64,000 nucleotides of DNA. Origin: Chrysoperla carnea. Its lineage: Eukaryota > Arthropoda > Insecta > Neuroptera > Chrysopidae. The notes under the pieces were generated by a model. The model saw only the letters and a list, made by a program, of their open reading frames with translations. It ran no database searches and was not told the DNA's origin. Each line of letters starts with the position of its first letter. Positions within the stretch are counted from its first letter, which is position 1. The stretch is taken from assembly GCF_905475395.1 (NCBI RefSeq), contig NC_058338.1, positions 71,311,435 to 71,375,434 on the forward strand, in the 5' to 3' direction. The translations under genes and the position numbers were made by a program. Shown in pieces: positions 23,701 to 38,700 of this stretch.

Positions 23701-26700
23701 GACTTTTTTAGGAAATCGTTAATCTTTAACATCATGACCATGCTAATCGGGTAAACTTATAGTTAATTTTTTTTTGCCATCGGTCCTGGATAAGTTTGCG
23801 AAGTTTGTTAAGTGCTTATATAATGAAAATGTTGACGGAAATAACAATAAAAAATGTCAAATAGAATTATTTTATTATAGTTGTCAGTTTATTATAAAAA
23901 TATTGGGTACTCAAATGAATTTTGCTGAAAAAAATCATAAAAATTCTTTCAAAAATTATAAATTAAATCTAGGCATTTATTTGTATCATAAAATATTATT
24001 GCCTGTGACTTTTTTAAATCCACAATGTCATTTCAAATGATATAAATTTATTGACGATGATTTGTGACAAAATTTTGTTTAAGTAATCGTGACTACTCAA
24101 GATATTATATTTAATTAATACCTTGACTTCAATCGTGTGTAAATATTGTAAATATCTATTAAAAAAAAAAATTAGTTCAATATTGGAACCTGTAGATTAT
24201 ATCAAGGATTTTTTAATACAAAATATTAACACGGGAGATGCAAGGGAAAAACCTGTGCTATACAAACAGTGTTGCTAACTTTAGTGGTTTTACCATTTAA
24301 TCCTTTAATATTAATTATAATTTTGAAACACAAATGTGTAGCTTAAAGGATAAAAACACACTTTCTATGCAAGAGGTAATGAGATCAATACCCCCCCCCC
24401 CCCTCTGGCGCTGTGTTATACAAATTCATAAAATCAATTGTCGTAAAAAAAATAAAAAATAACCAGTTCCTTAATACTAACAGTAAATTTCAAGCTTAAT
24501 TTTAATGCTACCCCAAAGGCCCAATTTTTACGAGGTTCTTTTATTCACTTGAAACAATTAAAAGATGAAACTGCATTCGCAAGTCGAGTCTCACAGGACT
24601 AAAAGGTGGTCATGGTTAAGCCCTTGCAAGTCTTGCAACACCAAGATTATTCACCACCTATCGCCAATCAAAAGGTATAGATATAAACATAGAGAAGTTT
24701 TCCCTAACACTCATATAAATATAGAGAAGCTTGTTTGAAACTCGAGCAGATAGGTAGCGGTAGACCTAAGTGTGGTCTCGGCGTCTCGCACGAAACTTTG
24801 AAACGGGGGGAGAGGTATTTATGCCACTGCATTTTCACGAATTTTCTCAAATAACGTTTCAGGCTTGTCATAACGAAGTCACGACGTTTTATTAGCATGG
24901 TAATCAACAAAATTTACAAATAACGTTTTCTCAAATAACGTTTCAGGCTTGTCATAACGAAGTCACGACGTTTTATTAGCATTGTAATCAACAAAATTTA
25001 TAAATAATATGTATTGTGACCTACAAGTGTTCAATTAACTTTTCACCTGAGAAAGTACAACGGCCCAAACTGGAGACATAATTTACATATGTATACGAAA
25101 AGACGTAGGTACAAAATAAAACTTGCTAAATAATTATGTTGATCGATGAATAAAAATTAGTCTAAAAATAAGTTTAGAAATATAAATAAATTATTATTTA
25201 ATTATAATATTAATTTTTATTTATTCAATAATAATATAATTCGAAGTAAGTAGCTTTGGGTACCATCTATCTTTATAGACCGACAGCCTATGGTAGACTT
25301 TTTGTCGGCCATTTAGAGAATTGATAAAAAAAAGTTTGGTAGTTAACAAAAATGAAATTATAATAATGATTCGAGAATTTAAATAATGGAAATCGAGTTT
25401 TGCGATTTCCGAATTTCGACCAGGATTTTTAATTGCCGTTTATGTTGAAAAAAGTCTTTAACAGCATAATAAGTAGAAACAAAGAGTAGAATGTTTGTAG
25501 GTCTGCCATTGACCTCTTTTATAAATGGCAGTTAAAAAAATATAGTCGAAATTTAAAAATGGAAAATCCTGATTTCCAAAAAGTTAACACTCGAGTCACC
25601 ACTGTCTGTTCCTCGACTGCAAAAGAGTGGTAATATATATGTAAGTATATGTATGTGTGTTCGTAAGTGGCACACTACAAACAAAACGCGTGGGCTGATT
25701 TTAAAGAATCTTACGTCAATTGATTTGCCTTAACCTTGCGAGTGCTACTGTAGATATGGAGTAATGAAAATTCAATATAGTGACCACTAGAAGCCATTTG
25801 TGAAACAGAAAAAATGAAAGTCGGCAAACTATGTTAAATGGTCTATCATTGAATAGCTATTAAATAAACAAATCAATTGAGGCGAGAATCATTAAAATTG
25901 GCTCACGAGTTTGGTTTATAGAGTGCCACAAAGACAAAACATAGGTACATACATAGGATGAAAATGAAAGTCGACGAACTACGGTAAGTGGCGTATCATT
26001 CATTTTTGAGAATCCAAATTAAAAAGTGTAAAATACATAAATTAATTTGAAAAAAAAAAAAAAAAACCAACTGCATTAAATAAAAACTCAAAGGAAAAAA
26101 ACAAGTCCAGCAGTTTACTTAGCGACTTTATCAGTCGTGACCCATTATTGGGAAGATTTTATCCAGTCTAGATTTTAATGGGAAGTCTATACTGCTAGAC
26201 TTGATCTTTCCTTTTCAGTTTTTATTTAACGCAGTCGGGTTTTTTTAATTTGAGATTCAGTGTAAGTAGCAAACTTGTAAAGGATAGTGCTATTGCACTT
26301 TTTATAACTTTATATTTTGACGACTGACACTGAGTGTTAAAGTTCTTAACACAATTACAGTTAATTTAAGTGTTCATAATTTTTTTAAAGAGAGCTACAC
26401 ACGAAATAGTTTAGTACTGCACAAATCGGTAAATAAATTTTAAGTTAAAAAAGTTTGCGAACCATGGTTAAATTTTATTTTTTTTACTACCAAAAACATA
26501 TCTTTTTCAATTCTCTAAATGCCAGACAAAAAAAAAATCATAGTAATTTCGCTTTATTATAGGCTCACGATCTTATACTGTAGGTATATTTTCTTGTAAA
26601 ATTTTTAGTTTAAATAAGTATGATGAATTAGTATATGAATGATAATAGGAAAATGACGATTATCATTCGTTCCAAGGTTCTTTTTTTAAGTATTTCAATA

Positions 26701-29700
26701 GCAGCATTACAATCAACAAAGTATTTATAGATAAATGTAAAAGTATATCATTTAATATTATTACTAAGGTATAAATTATATAAAGCAATATTGACTTTAA
26801 TATACAGGGTGTCCCAAATCACTGGACCAATCAGTAACCATGAATTTCTTAATGGAAAAATTCAAGATTAATAGAGTATTTCGACCAGTTAACGATTAAG
26901 GTTTCGTTAGTTAAATATGAGGAAAACTTAAAACGATCTCTCCGACCTGAAGTTCAATGACGTCAAAGTACTCCTGCTGTTAATAAACAGCCCTAAATGA
27001 TTCATGGAGTAGTGGCCGGGGAAGGACAAACACTTTTTCGGTATCACAACGGACCATATGGTCTCAGTGTGTAGTATGGTCCCACCCCCAAGACAGCCAT
27101 TCTAACCTAACCTAACCTAATATAAAACTATACATGCATACATACATCTGGCTGTAGGCTTGTGGTGTATGGTGTTTTGTTTGATGTTATTTAAGACTGG
27201 GAATGTTGTGATATAACATTATAATTGATAATGTTAAAGGGTTATATTATGATAATATTAATCACTACGTATGTTGAATGCATTGGAAATATTTGGTTGT
27301 GTGTTTTAATGATATTACCATATTTCAACAATTGGTTATTATACAATGCTAGAGAAAGCAAATTATTAAATGGTAGCAAATTATTAAATGGTACTTTGAG
27401 AGACATTCGGTAAAAGAATGTGTCAATTTATTTATTGAGGCATTTAAAGATAAGCAATCGCAAGCATTCGAACAGGGGGGGTAGTATATCTAGTAGTGAA
27501 GAAGTGGGCAAAGAAACTAGTGAAGAAATGGGCAAAGTAAATATTTATAAGCGGAACAATTTCAAATGTTTTAAATATGGAAAAATCCAAGAGATTTATG
27601 GTTGAGGATCCTTAACGCAGGGTGGAGTTTTGTGAAGCTGTTATGAGAAAGACGAACCGAGAAGATACTTTCATCAGAAATATTTTATTTACTGATGAAG
27701 CATCTTTTCTATTACATGAAAAATAACCCATTTGTCATGCGAAATAGGTCATCAGACAAATCAGCATCGGAAGGGTAACTCAAGGTACATTAGGTAGTGA
27801 ATCCATGCCTCTATAGTATTATAAAAAATACCGGATCATACAAATTTATGAAATATAAACATAGTTTTTGGCTGTTTAATGTTGCATTTCAAAAAAATAT
27901 TCGATGTATATAATATATAAATAGAAGGAGTAAAAGTAGGTACTAAGGAAAAACTATTTCAATTATTAGGAAGGTAAGATGAATACCATCCCCTGTTTAT
28001 GTATCTACGCTTACAAAAGTTATTTTTTTAAATCATAATATTTATTAAGAATAAATTAGCTTCATAAATATTCGAAACCGTCAGTCACCGGGAATAATTA
28101 GCGCAAAGCTAATTTTAACACCATTCATTGATCACACTATCAATAGAAAATACACAAAAAACATGTAACTTTTAGCTTTAGGTTACAGTGTAGAGATTTC
28201 TTAAGTGAATATTTTAAAAACTATGAGTATACAATGTATACAGTATGGTTTTAAAAACAGAACAAAATTTCAGAAAAAAAATTATTTATCCGGAACTACT
28301 CGGAATAGGGTATATTCTATTATGTTTGAAAAAGTACCTCAAAATATTGATTTTCCAAATATAAAGCAACAAAAAATATTTCGGCAAAGCACACACGTTT
28401 TCTTGTCATGAAATCAAATTTAATTTTAAACCTTTTTTATAACAATGAAAGCCATAAACAAATTAGTAATTAATGTATATTATTTTTGCCTATATGATGT
28501 CATATCATGGTGGCTAGTGTCTTAAGTGGTCTTAAGTTACGTGATATATAGATTAAAAATTACGACTTTTAATTTTAATATAACAAAACAATAATGTGCT
28601 TTTATGACTCAAAATCAGAATATTTAAGTATATTTCTTTATGAATTTTAATTTTTATAAAATTTCATAATTTATTCGTCACTAACGAAAGTACCCTACGT
28701 TCACCATAGAATAAATATTGATTGATTGTGCATGATTAGACTCGTACTAACATACCCTGCCTCAATTTTTTAGCTTCAGACGATTTGGAAAGCATCCCTT
28801 ATATATCCAGCTGAAGAACCCTACAGAGAAACTGGGCATCTCACAATCCAAAACTTCATTCAAACTATTTCAAAATCTTTTCCCGGAGACCAACGAACTG
28901 GGATAATTTGATCCACGTACGTTGCTCTTTAGAAAAAAAACACATGCCACATGATGTCGATTACAACTGATTCAGTGTAATCTAAAATGTGTATATTTTA
29001 GGCAGGGCTTACGAGTCCAACTTAGAAAATACAACAATAGAAAATTTTCCATTTAAATAAGGATGTATCAAGGTTATATATATTTCGATGTATTTAATGA
29101 ATAAGATGAATTATAGGTAAAGTTTATGCCAGGCACTATAGTTTTATGATGTATTATATTTAAAAATTGTAAACCGAAGACGGAATTAAGGCATTGCAAA
29201 AGCTCGTGTGTTGGCGTTGTCCATATAAATAGTAACAATATACAATCATTATTTTTTACAAAATGTTAAATGTAAACAAATAATTAATTGCAAAAAAGAA
29301 AAAAAAAATTAAGGTATTATTAACGATAAGAATGTAGAATTATAGACAGATGTAGACGACACAAATCGGATTAAAATATCTTAGATTACATTAAACGTGT
29401 TCGGGAAATATATGTGGTGCTCTATAAAGATAATAAATTATTATTTATTAATTCCTACAGATTTATACAATAAATAGACCGTGAGCCCATTATGAAGCGA
29501 AATAAATTTCTATAATAGGCTTTTGTCCACTAAGAATAAATCGATTGGATAATAGTTTCAAATGATTAATCATGACATGTAGGTAACAAAACTCAAAATT
29601 AATTTTTATAAAATATAAAGAATATTCTAATTTTTTTAAATAATTTCTTTAAAATTATACACAGGGTCTCGTGACAGCAAACACTAATCAGATGTACTTT

Positions 29701-32700
29701 GAAGGTACTACGTCACGCCACATAAAAAGCTATGTAAGTTTACAAATACAAAAACATGTAAACTTGCAAATACATACTTGCAAACTTGCATATGATTGTA
29801 TGTCACGGTTTGATATCATTCAGGGCCATAACATTATACACTGTTTTAGAAGTAAATTTGAATTGGTTTTTTAAATTGCAAAATACATAAGGTAAATGAT
29901 ATTTTTTTTTAAATAATATTTTCTTGATGTAAATCAGATAATTATGTAACGCATAAACTAATTTTTCAAATAAAGGCAAAAGAGTTTTTCGATTTTCGTG
30001 TTTTTCGACGACTTTTTTTTCTGCTGTAAATGCCAAATGAAAGTAATCGACTACAGAACACCTAAGTATACGTGGGAAAAAATTACAGAAAGTTTGTAAC
30101 TGTCGAAAGGGTTGAAAAACAGAGTTGCAAAAAAATTACACTAGAGCTAAAGTTTAAGCTTAGTTTAATAAATTTATTTTTTACCAAATTTAGTTTTATA
30201 AATTTTCAAAAAGAATCATGAAATGTGCTTCATAATGGGTTCAAGATCTACTAGGCATTATAAAATACAAAAAAAGTTTATGATTATATTTTAATTATAC
30301 AGTGGAAATGTATAATAAGGAAAAAGTGGTGATATAAGGTGGGTTTCTTTTTTTATTGGATAAATTTTGTTCGCAGGCTGTCTGTAAACAAATGTTCAAT
30401 GTTTATTATTTGTGTTTGTTTAATAAACTTAGTATACAAAATTTACCGTCAAAGTCTCTCGATTTTAATTAACGTTTTTAAATAATCTGTTGAGCCAATC
30501 TTAATTAAAGAGAATTGAAAAAAGTGCACTCGCACCATAGGAATCGAACCTGAGCCTCTTGGATTCATGCCAAACGCCTAAGTCAGTTCAGCCATACGAG
30601 TTCCTAGACACAAAGTGTAATTTTTTCAACTAAACGAATTTTTATTTTTGTTGACAATTGACTATTTTGCTCATTTACAAACTCGACCTCACTCTTTAAG
30701 TCCTAAGCAGCTATAAAATTTCAGCTTGTTATTTTTTCTCGCTTTTGAGTTATCATAATCACAAACGTGAAGACGGATAACCGGAAATGGACTTTTTATT
30801 TGATTTTATTAACACCTATACCAAAATTTTGTCCGTAGCATCAATATTTTTAAGCGTTACAAATTTGGGAGTAAATTTAGTATACCTTGATTTAATTAAT
30901 GTGTACATGGTATAATAATTAGTTGTCTAATTTTCAAAACTCTCATTATTGTATTTGTAAAATGTCAACAAATCAGATCAGATTAAACTATAAATCTATA
31001 GATTTGATCGTGTATGGTTGCTTTGGATATTTAAAAAAAGTTTTACTTTGACTCTAATAAATTGTAATCGATGATAAAATTTCGGAAATGTACAGTATAC
31101 CTATATCTATCATTACCAAAAAACAAAAAATTTAGAAAAACATTTTCTTCTACTTTGATAACAAAAGTTAATACTGAATACCACTAAATGAATTTTACAG
31201 TAATTGCACATTGTACGTAGATATACACCTGTTTAAATTATCTTTGAAAATTTTGAAAATTAAATAATTTTTATATCAAATATCTACAGTTTTATAAACT
31301 CGTGATTATAGCAGAATTTACTGGTTGTGTTTGATAATGTCATTTTTTACGTTTTTTTATTTACAAATATTTTGTTTAATGATTATTTAAGGGAAATATA
31401 TTTTTATTGATCCTTGAAAATAAAAATAAAGTGAGATTTATTCAGCGATTAATAAACTTATTATTATAACTAGATAATCCGTGCGAAATTTTCGTACTCC
31501 CAAGCAGCCATTCGGTTTACCCCAAGTAGGCACATCTATAGAATTTTGTACATACATGACAATTTTGCACATCAAAATGCACTCGTCAAAATATCAAATA
31601 TAAAATATTTGAGCAATTAATATATCATATTATAAATATTTTTTTCAGAATAATTTTATAGAAATTGAGTTAAAACTTAAAGGGGGCTCTTGGACTTCTC
31701 AAGGAAATCTTCCTACTTTTAAAGACATATGGGTACTACGATGACCTTCTCTTCAAGTGTTTCCATTTGACTTCTATTGGTCTGTTTCGGTAGTGAAGTG
31801 ACGAAATTGATGGTGAGAAATTAGAAAAAAATAATATATCCAGTGTCGTAGCAATGATGTTTTCCGTAGGGGAATACTTATCGGAGCCGTTTATAAAACG
31901 ATCGAAAAAATGATAAATTTGAGAAGTATAACAATCAAACGGAAATTTTTTTGAAGAAATTGGAGCCTATAGAAGCTTGCAGCCAAGTAAATGGAAAACG
32001 TGTTCAAACTTTTTGCAGCAATCGAAACTTTTCTATTAGGAACAGCAGTGTGCGAATCATCCTTTTCGGTTCTACATACGGTTATTTCACGATTTAATTA
32101 ACCCAAAAATTCGCAAAGTGCAATTATTTAAAAAAATAAATAAAAATAATAATTAAGTAAATGTTATGTGCAACCTATAGGTTTGCTACGGGGTTGATTA
32201 TACCATGGAGTTTTTAGATTTATAAATACGAAGTGGCACGGATTCTAAAATACCAACCAACAAACTGTAATGCAAATCGGTGAAAATTAATTCATATAAA
32301 TAAAATTTTTATTTTTATTTATTAGTAAACAATTACAGACAAACCTGAATAAGCGAGAGTTCAAAGGAGCACAATCTCATTCTCGCATATAGAGGTTTCT
32401 CACTAACCCGAGTTTCTCGCTAATGCAGGTATATGAATGGGTAGCGTTTCTCTCTTATAGAGGTACGCAGCAATAACAAGTCACAGCAAGTACGAATCGA
32501 ATGTAGTAAATAGTTCCCACTAAATAATATAAATAAATAAAGCTCGACTGTTGCTTATAGAGGTATAGAGATAATTAAGTAGCAGTCTCACTTACGGAGG
32601 TCGATTAGTGAAAAACGACTTTCTCTTACAGAGGTTTCTGTTTCTCGCTAATAGAGGTTTTGGGAGCTTGGGTCCTGGCTATTACTCTCACTTATAGAGT

Positions 32701-35700
32701 TTTTTCACTTATTCAGTTCTCACTTACCCAGGTTTGACTGTAATTGTATAAAAACAAAACTGATTTTCGTGGTGTCACTTAAATTAATACTGACTTTGGT
32801 CAATTCAAAAGAACAATAAAATTATTCATTTTTTAGACTTATAAATCAAAGCTATTCATTAATAATCAGTTAATTATAATATTTAAATTATCGTATTGAA
32901 TATTTAATTAGTATCCACAGCATGAATTGTTTATATGTTTTTATATAACTTTAGAAGATGAGTTCATTAGAAATGTAGCCAAGGCGTCTCTCTAACTATA
33001 GTGCGTTTATATCATTAATACAAAGTTTGTTCTTTTTGGCTCGGTGTTGGGATAAAAGGTAAGAAGTTAAAAATTTGCAAGTAGCTTCAACTAGTGGTCT
33101 TGTGGAACATGTCGAAAAACTTTACTGTCAAAAATTTTCGAAAACCAAATAAATGGCGGCCGCCATAATTGTGTTGATTTTTTAAATTCTTATAATTTTA
33201 TAAAAAATAATTCAAGCACTGACATTCAACACTTTTTATACAGAGTATTTCAACAAATAACTTAGTCAATCTTTGGATTTCATTTTTATTCTACTTTAGT
33301 ACAGAATCTGTTACTTAGCTAAACAAAAAATTAGGAAATAATTTATAATTTAAAAAAACTAAAAAAACAAGCTTTATTGCACTAAAAAATGGATAACAAT
33401 TTTCATTGTAAAAAGCGTAGAGTGCTCATTATCTGTCAAATCAGCTAATTTAAAGAATGAATGTAAAAAGCACCGCACGCTTTGAATTTTATATTACAGT
33501 GTTAATTATGATCCACTTTTTAGTGCAATAAAGCTTGTTTTTGTAAAAAAAAAAGTTATTTTAAAAATATGAAGTTTATAGCTAGCTAATCGAGAAGTTA
33601 GTTTAAAATCAATAAAGCTTGTTTTTATTAAAAAAAAGGTCTTATTAAAACTTTTATTTTCTACTTTTTAATATTGGTTTTTTTCATTTTCATCCAGTTC
33701 TTATTTATGTTCAAAATTTAAAGTTTCTAGCTAATCGAGAAGTTAGTTTACAATGAATTACAAAATTTGACCTAGTCAGAGTCTACTGAACTTTCTCTCC
33801 GAACTTTCTCTCCACGACTTCTTTTAAAAGTGCTGCGTTTTCAAATGAGCATGATAACGGCATATTTAAGCTATCGATCTAAATAAAAAGGTACCTGGGA
33901 ATTTTTCGGACACTATGACCACTTGATAACATTAAAATTATTAAACAATTCAGCAAAAGTGAACTATATATGTATTGAAAAACAAAAATACTAAAATACA
34001 GCATGTTCGAAGTGGCAGACAAGCTCACCGGCGCGGTTTAGTATTTTTGTCGTACGTAATATTTTTCGATTTATCTTGCAAATGCGTTAAAATAATAAGT
34101 ATGCATTCATCAAGAAAGTTCGGCATTGCATTCGAAATATGCCCTATTGAAAATTCAGCACTTTCGAAGAAAGTCGTAGAGTGTTTGGTCGACTCGCCAA
34201 AAGGAAGCCACTCATAAAGTTTCAAGTATGTATTAATCATTTATCAAAAATTCGCCCTAGTAGCTCAGTTGGTTGAGGCGTAACCAATTCCGTTCGCGGT
34301 ACGCCTTCCTTTTGATGGGATGGTGTATTGCATGGTTTATGCATGAAGAAGGAGGTACACTCAGCCTCTGGAAATAATTGAGGAGCTGATAAATGAAATT
34401 ATCATCGGAAAATGTGGTAAAACACATATATGGTATCACAATGGGCACTATAGCCTAAATGTGTCCATCGTGGACAGCCAATATAACCTAACCTAATCAA
34501 AAATTGGTGCTGTCCCTCGAACTACACAGCATGAAAAAATTATATTCATTTGTATTTTTTTCAGTGCTTGACAGATCATATGATTAAAAAATAATATATT
34601 GATCCAATTATAATTTGTATACATTTTTTTTTTTGAAAAGAATTATTTAGTTAAATAAAACTAAAATTACCAATCAGTTTAAAAAAAAAACAATTAATGA
34701 TATTTTATTAAATTTAATAGTAAACGATTATCATTATAACTTTAAAAATTTTTTTCATTTACATTTTAGTTAATTATAATTATTAATTTAGATAAACGCT
34801 TTGAAAGCTTTGAAAAAAGTCACGTGAAAAATTTGCATTAAAATAATACGTAACTAAAATAATGGAAACTTTTAAATTATCTGTTTTTCATACTTTGATT
34901 AATATTATTGATGCAGAATAGTGTAGAAAAGAAGACTGACAGGTAAGACGAGTTTTAGTCTGTTAAATTTTTAATATTAATCCCACTTCCTCTCATTCAC
35001 ATCCTCTCCACCGCTCCCCATCTCTCTAATTTCACCAGAATTATATAATCCGTTGAATTCGTTTTTATTTTATGGCATATTCTGTACAATATATGTATTG
35101 TTAAAAAAATAATGAATAAAAATTGAACTGAATTGAATTTAAAATTAAAAACAAGTGAAAACAAACAATTGACTGAGTTAATTGTTGAAATACCATGCAT
35201 AGACAGCGTTGATTACTCTATCACATGTACACATACATACATGTCACACATACATAACTGATATTCCCATATAATACATACTATTCAATTTACGCCTAAT
35301 TTGCGCCCTCGCGGGTAAACAGTGATGTTTACAAAAAAATGTTTCAAACAAAAGTTGTTTATTTTTTCATAAGGAACATTTTTTACATTTAAACTTTTGT
35401 TCTATCTCTAACAGTTTACGTAAATGAGACGAACTCGACCACACTTTTTACGTTCTGAGTACACTGTAAAAATTTCAGATTGATATCTTTTTTCGTTTTT
35501 GAGTTATCGTGTCCACAGACGGACAGACGGACGGACATACGGAAATGGACTAATTAGGTGATTTTATGAACACCTATACCAAAATTTTGTTCGGAGCATC
35601 AATTTTTTTAAGCGTTACAAACCTGGGATTAAACTTATTATGCCTTGCATTTTACATATATGCTTGGTATAAAAAGTTAAAGTTTAAAAGTTTTCTTCTT

Positions 35701-38700
35701 CAAAAAAATATCTTCAGTGTAAATAAACTATTTTTAAGACATTGTAACCTATGATTGAAAAGGGAAATCTGAAAAAATATCCCACCAATTAAATATAATC
35801 GTGAAGTTTTGTTCGCAGGTATCTTCTAAATGAAAAAGTGGTGGAAACGCATGGAAGCGTTATATATTTATTTTCCATACTGGACATTTTAAAATGTCCT
35901 TGATATTCCTTTACTCATGTTATAATAGAAATTTACATCAATTGTTAGTATTCCTTTACATTCAAGTTTATTTCGATAATTTCCATTCAAGTTTACTTCG
36001 AAATTAAACGATTTAACAGCCCCAATCTATTTTTTTTTTTGGCCAGAAATGACTTTTATATTTCAGATAAACAAACTTAGTTGAAAGTTTTAGTTACAAG
36101 ATTTTGTGAGATTTATATTCTCGATAGTTATATCACATATAACTATTGAGAATATATATTGTAGTCCAATCTATCACTTTTGTTAAAATGTGGATATTAG
36201 TGACCAACGGATTGTATAAAGATTTCATTTTTAAACAGTCATTCTAATGAAAATGCAAACAATCAAAAACATTTTGGTACTATAATAACACATATATTTA
36301 TATTAGTTAATTTAAGAAATAAAAAGTACAAATTATTTTATTCAATTTTATTAAATAAATCCATGCAATAAAAATATTTAAGTAGGATTTAAAATAAAAC
36401 CTAATTTTAGTTAGTAAAAATTATTATTGTTGTTATTATTATGTGTATAGTAACATCTCAAATCGACAGTTTTAACTGGAAGTAGGTAAATTTCCTCTTT
36501 CTATTCCTCTATTTGCATTCATCTGCCGTGTTCTGGTAAAAGAGTGTACCTGTAATAAGATTTTTATTATATTTTAGACTCTAAATCAGGCATGGTCAAA
36601 CGTGGCTTAGAGAAGTCACTCAGACTTATGTAACTAACAGACGAATAAGACAGTGATAACCTAACCAAAAATACGAGTAAGTCAGAGAGACAAAATTTTT
36701 TTTCTACCTATTTCATTACTATTAGAGAAATTGAAATAGAAAGAAGAGTCGTATACCCGTCTCGCTTCCTCCTGTATGAGCAATGCAGACTTGGATAAAG
36801 AGACACACAATAAAGTTGTTTGTTTTTCGGATATGACATTTCGATAGTTGTAAATTGTCTACCATTTATTTGACAGTACTGCAGACAAAAAAAAATCATT
36901 GAAAAAACGAAACCAAACTTACTTTTATTAGTCCACCAAATAGCAAAAATAGTAATTGAAATTTCGATTCATTTTATAGACTCGCGGCCTGTATGTTACT
37001 GATGTGGGTTTATCTTACGTGATTACAGATCCCTAGATACCTTCAGTTTTATATACTGGCTCTCATAATAATAATTATCTTTAACCTTGTAAAGTTCATG
37101 TTGAATTTTATTACCTTAAAAAAGTGCTCAATTTACTTACATCCATTAGTAACATCTTTAATAAATCGACAGTTTTAAATGACATACGTAACAATTACTT
37201 ATCTAACTCACTGGATATTACAAAATTTTTAAACTTGAGTCAACATTAGGTACGTTTTATTATTAAATAGTGAATTAAAGACAATGTCAAATAATCCTTA
37301 GGTACTTCCTTAATCAAATATTATTATAGACTTGTTTGTTTTTAGATCTTTGATTACATAATAATTATACGTCGAATAACGGATGAACCAATTTAGTTGA
37401 AATTTAGTATGCAGATTTCAGTTTGGATAATCTAATTGAAGCTATTTCTTGAGAAGTATGGACTATTAAGCTATATAATCGCATCAAATGTGTCAAATAA
37501 AGTATTATTACTTAATAAATGATGTAAAAAAAATTTACTTGATTTAAAAGTGTACAAGGCCACAAATAAAAATAGAAATAGTTTCGAAGAATTTTCAATT
37601 GAATATGATTTTAAGATTTTAATTTTTATATTATCTGCTCGGAAATGAACGTTGAAGTGATGTTAATAAGTGTTATATGTTTAAAATAAAGTCAGAAAGA
37701 TCCTGCCTTCTTAGATCATACAAATTTAAGCTGAGAAGATAGGAACCATGAAAGCGCTTTGTTTGATAAAAATTCTGACAAAATTGGTCCCATTCAATTT
37801 TTCGTCGATAGAGTAGATTTAAAGAACATCTTTCCCAGGTTTAAATACATGAATAGAATACTTGTGCGTGAATTTATTATAATAAAGATATTAATGTATT
37901 AAATATATATTTCGAGTGTGCAGATGTTAGTGACTGTACATCTCCTAAACGGACGGACCGATTTGGATAAAATTTTGTGCATGTGTTCAAGTGGATCCGA
38001 TGATGGTTTAGATTTACCATTCGGTCAACTAAAACTATTTTTGAGGGCTCTGCACCAAAAATATTAAATTTAATCAAATGGTGGGAGCGCATATAAATCA
38101 TATACTACACTATATTACAACGCTATGTATTTTTAATAGTATTGAGAGGTATTATTTATTATTATTCAGGTATTTTGAATAGGTATTTATTAGAGCTATT
38201 TGCGAGCGCAGCGAGCTCCACTGCCTAAGGCTAAAGCCAGGCCAACGGCTGAAGGCAGGCCGTGGCCTGTCGAATAGATTGGACTAAAATTTAGGTTTAT
38301 CGGGATGGGTTTCGCGGGATGTGTGTATAAATATGTGTAGGTGTATTAATGAATTTTTAGTGATGTTCCCACAGGACAATGTCTGTCGGATCTGCTAATT
38401 TTATTATAAAGCGCAGAAAATAGTTTTAAAAAATTTAATAATAAGGGTTTTCTCTGCACCAGCACCAACATAAACAATTTCTGCAAACAACTCAAGAAAA
38501 TTTTAAAATATTATTCAATGATCATCGTGAAATAAGTTCTGTGCTAATCAACAAGAGGATTGAAAGAAGTGTACATATGTTTGTATGCACCGTATCGTGT
38601 AGACATGTAACCTGCAGCTTTTAGGCATGTAGATATGCCTTTAACGGGTGGAGAAGCATTGTGATATAATACACGATGTTGCTGGACTTGCCACTTCAAA

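Noticed and set aside
27101-27122. TAACCTAACCTAACCTA as an internal telomere array or chromosome-end fusion.
   Set aside because: Only about four units, and the same tail ends two other SINE copies; it is a SINE tail.
34261-34335. A possible tRNA gene on the plus strand, suggested by a perfect box A.
   Set aside because: No cloverleaf can be formed, box B is degraded, and the region is bounded by the target duplication of a complete SINE.
35566-35754. A 62-aa hydrophobic-peptide gene.
   Set aside because: It is the Rep-A 3' end read into flanking DNA; related copies have broken frames. Kept as a repeat feature, with the peptide noted as a finding.
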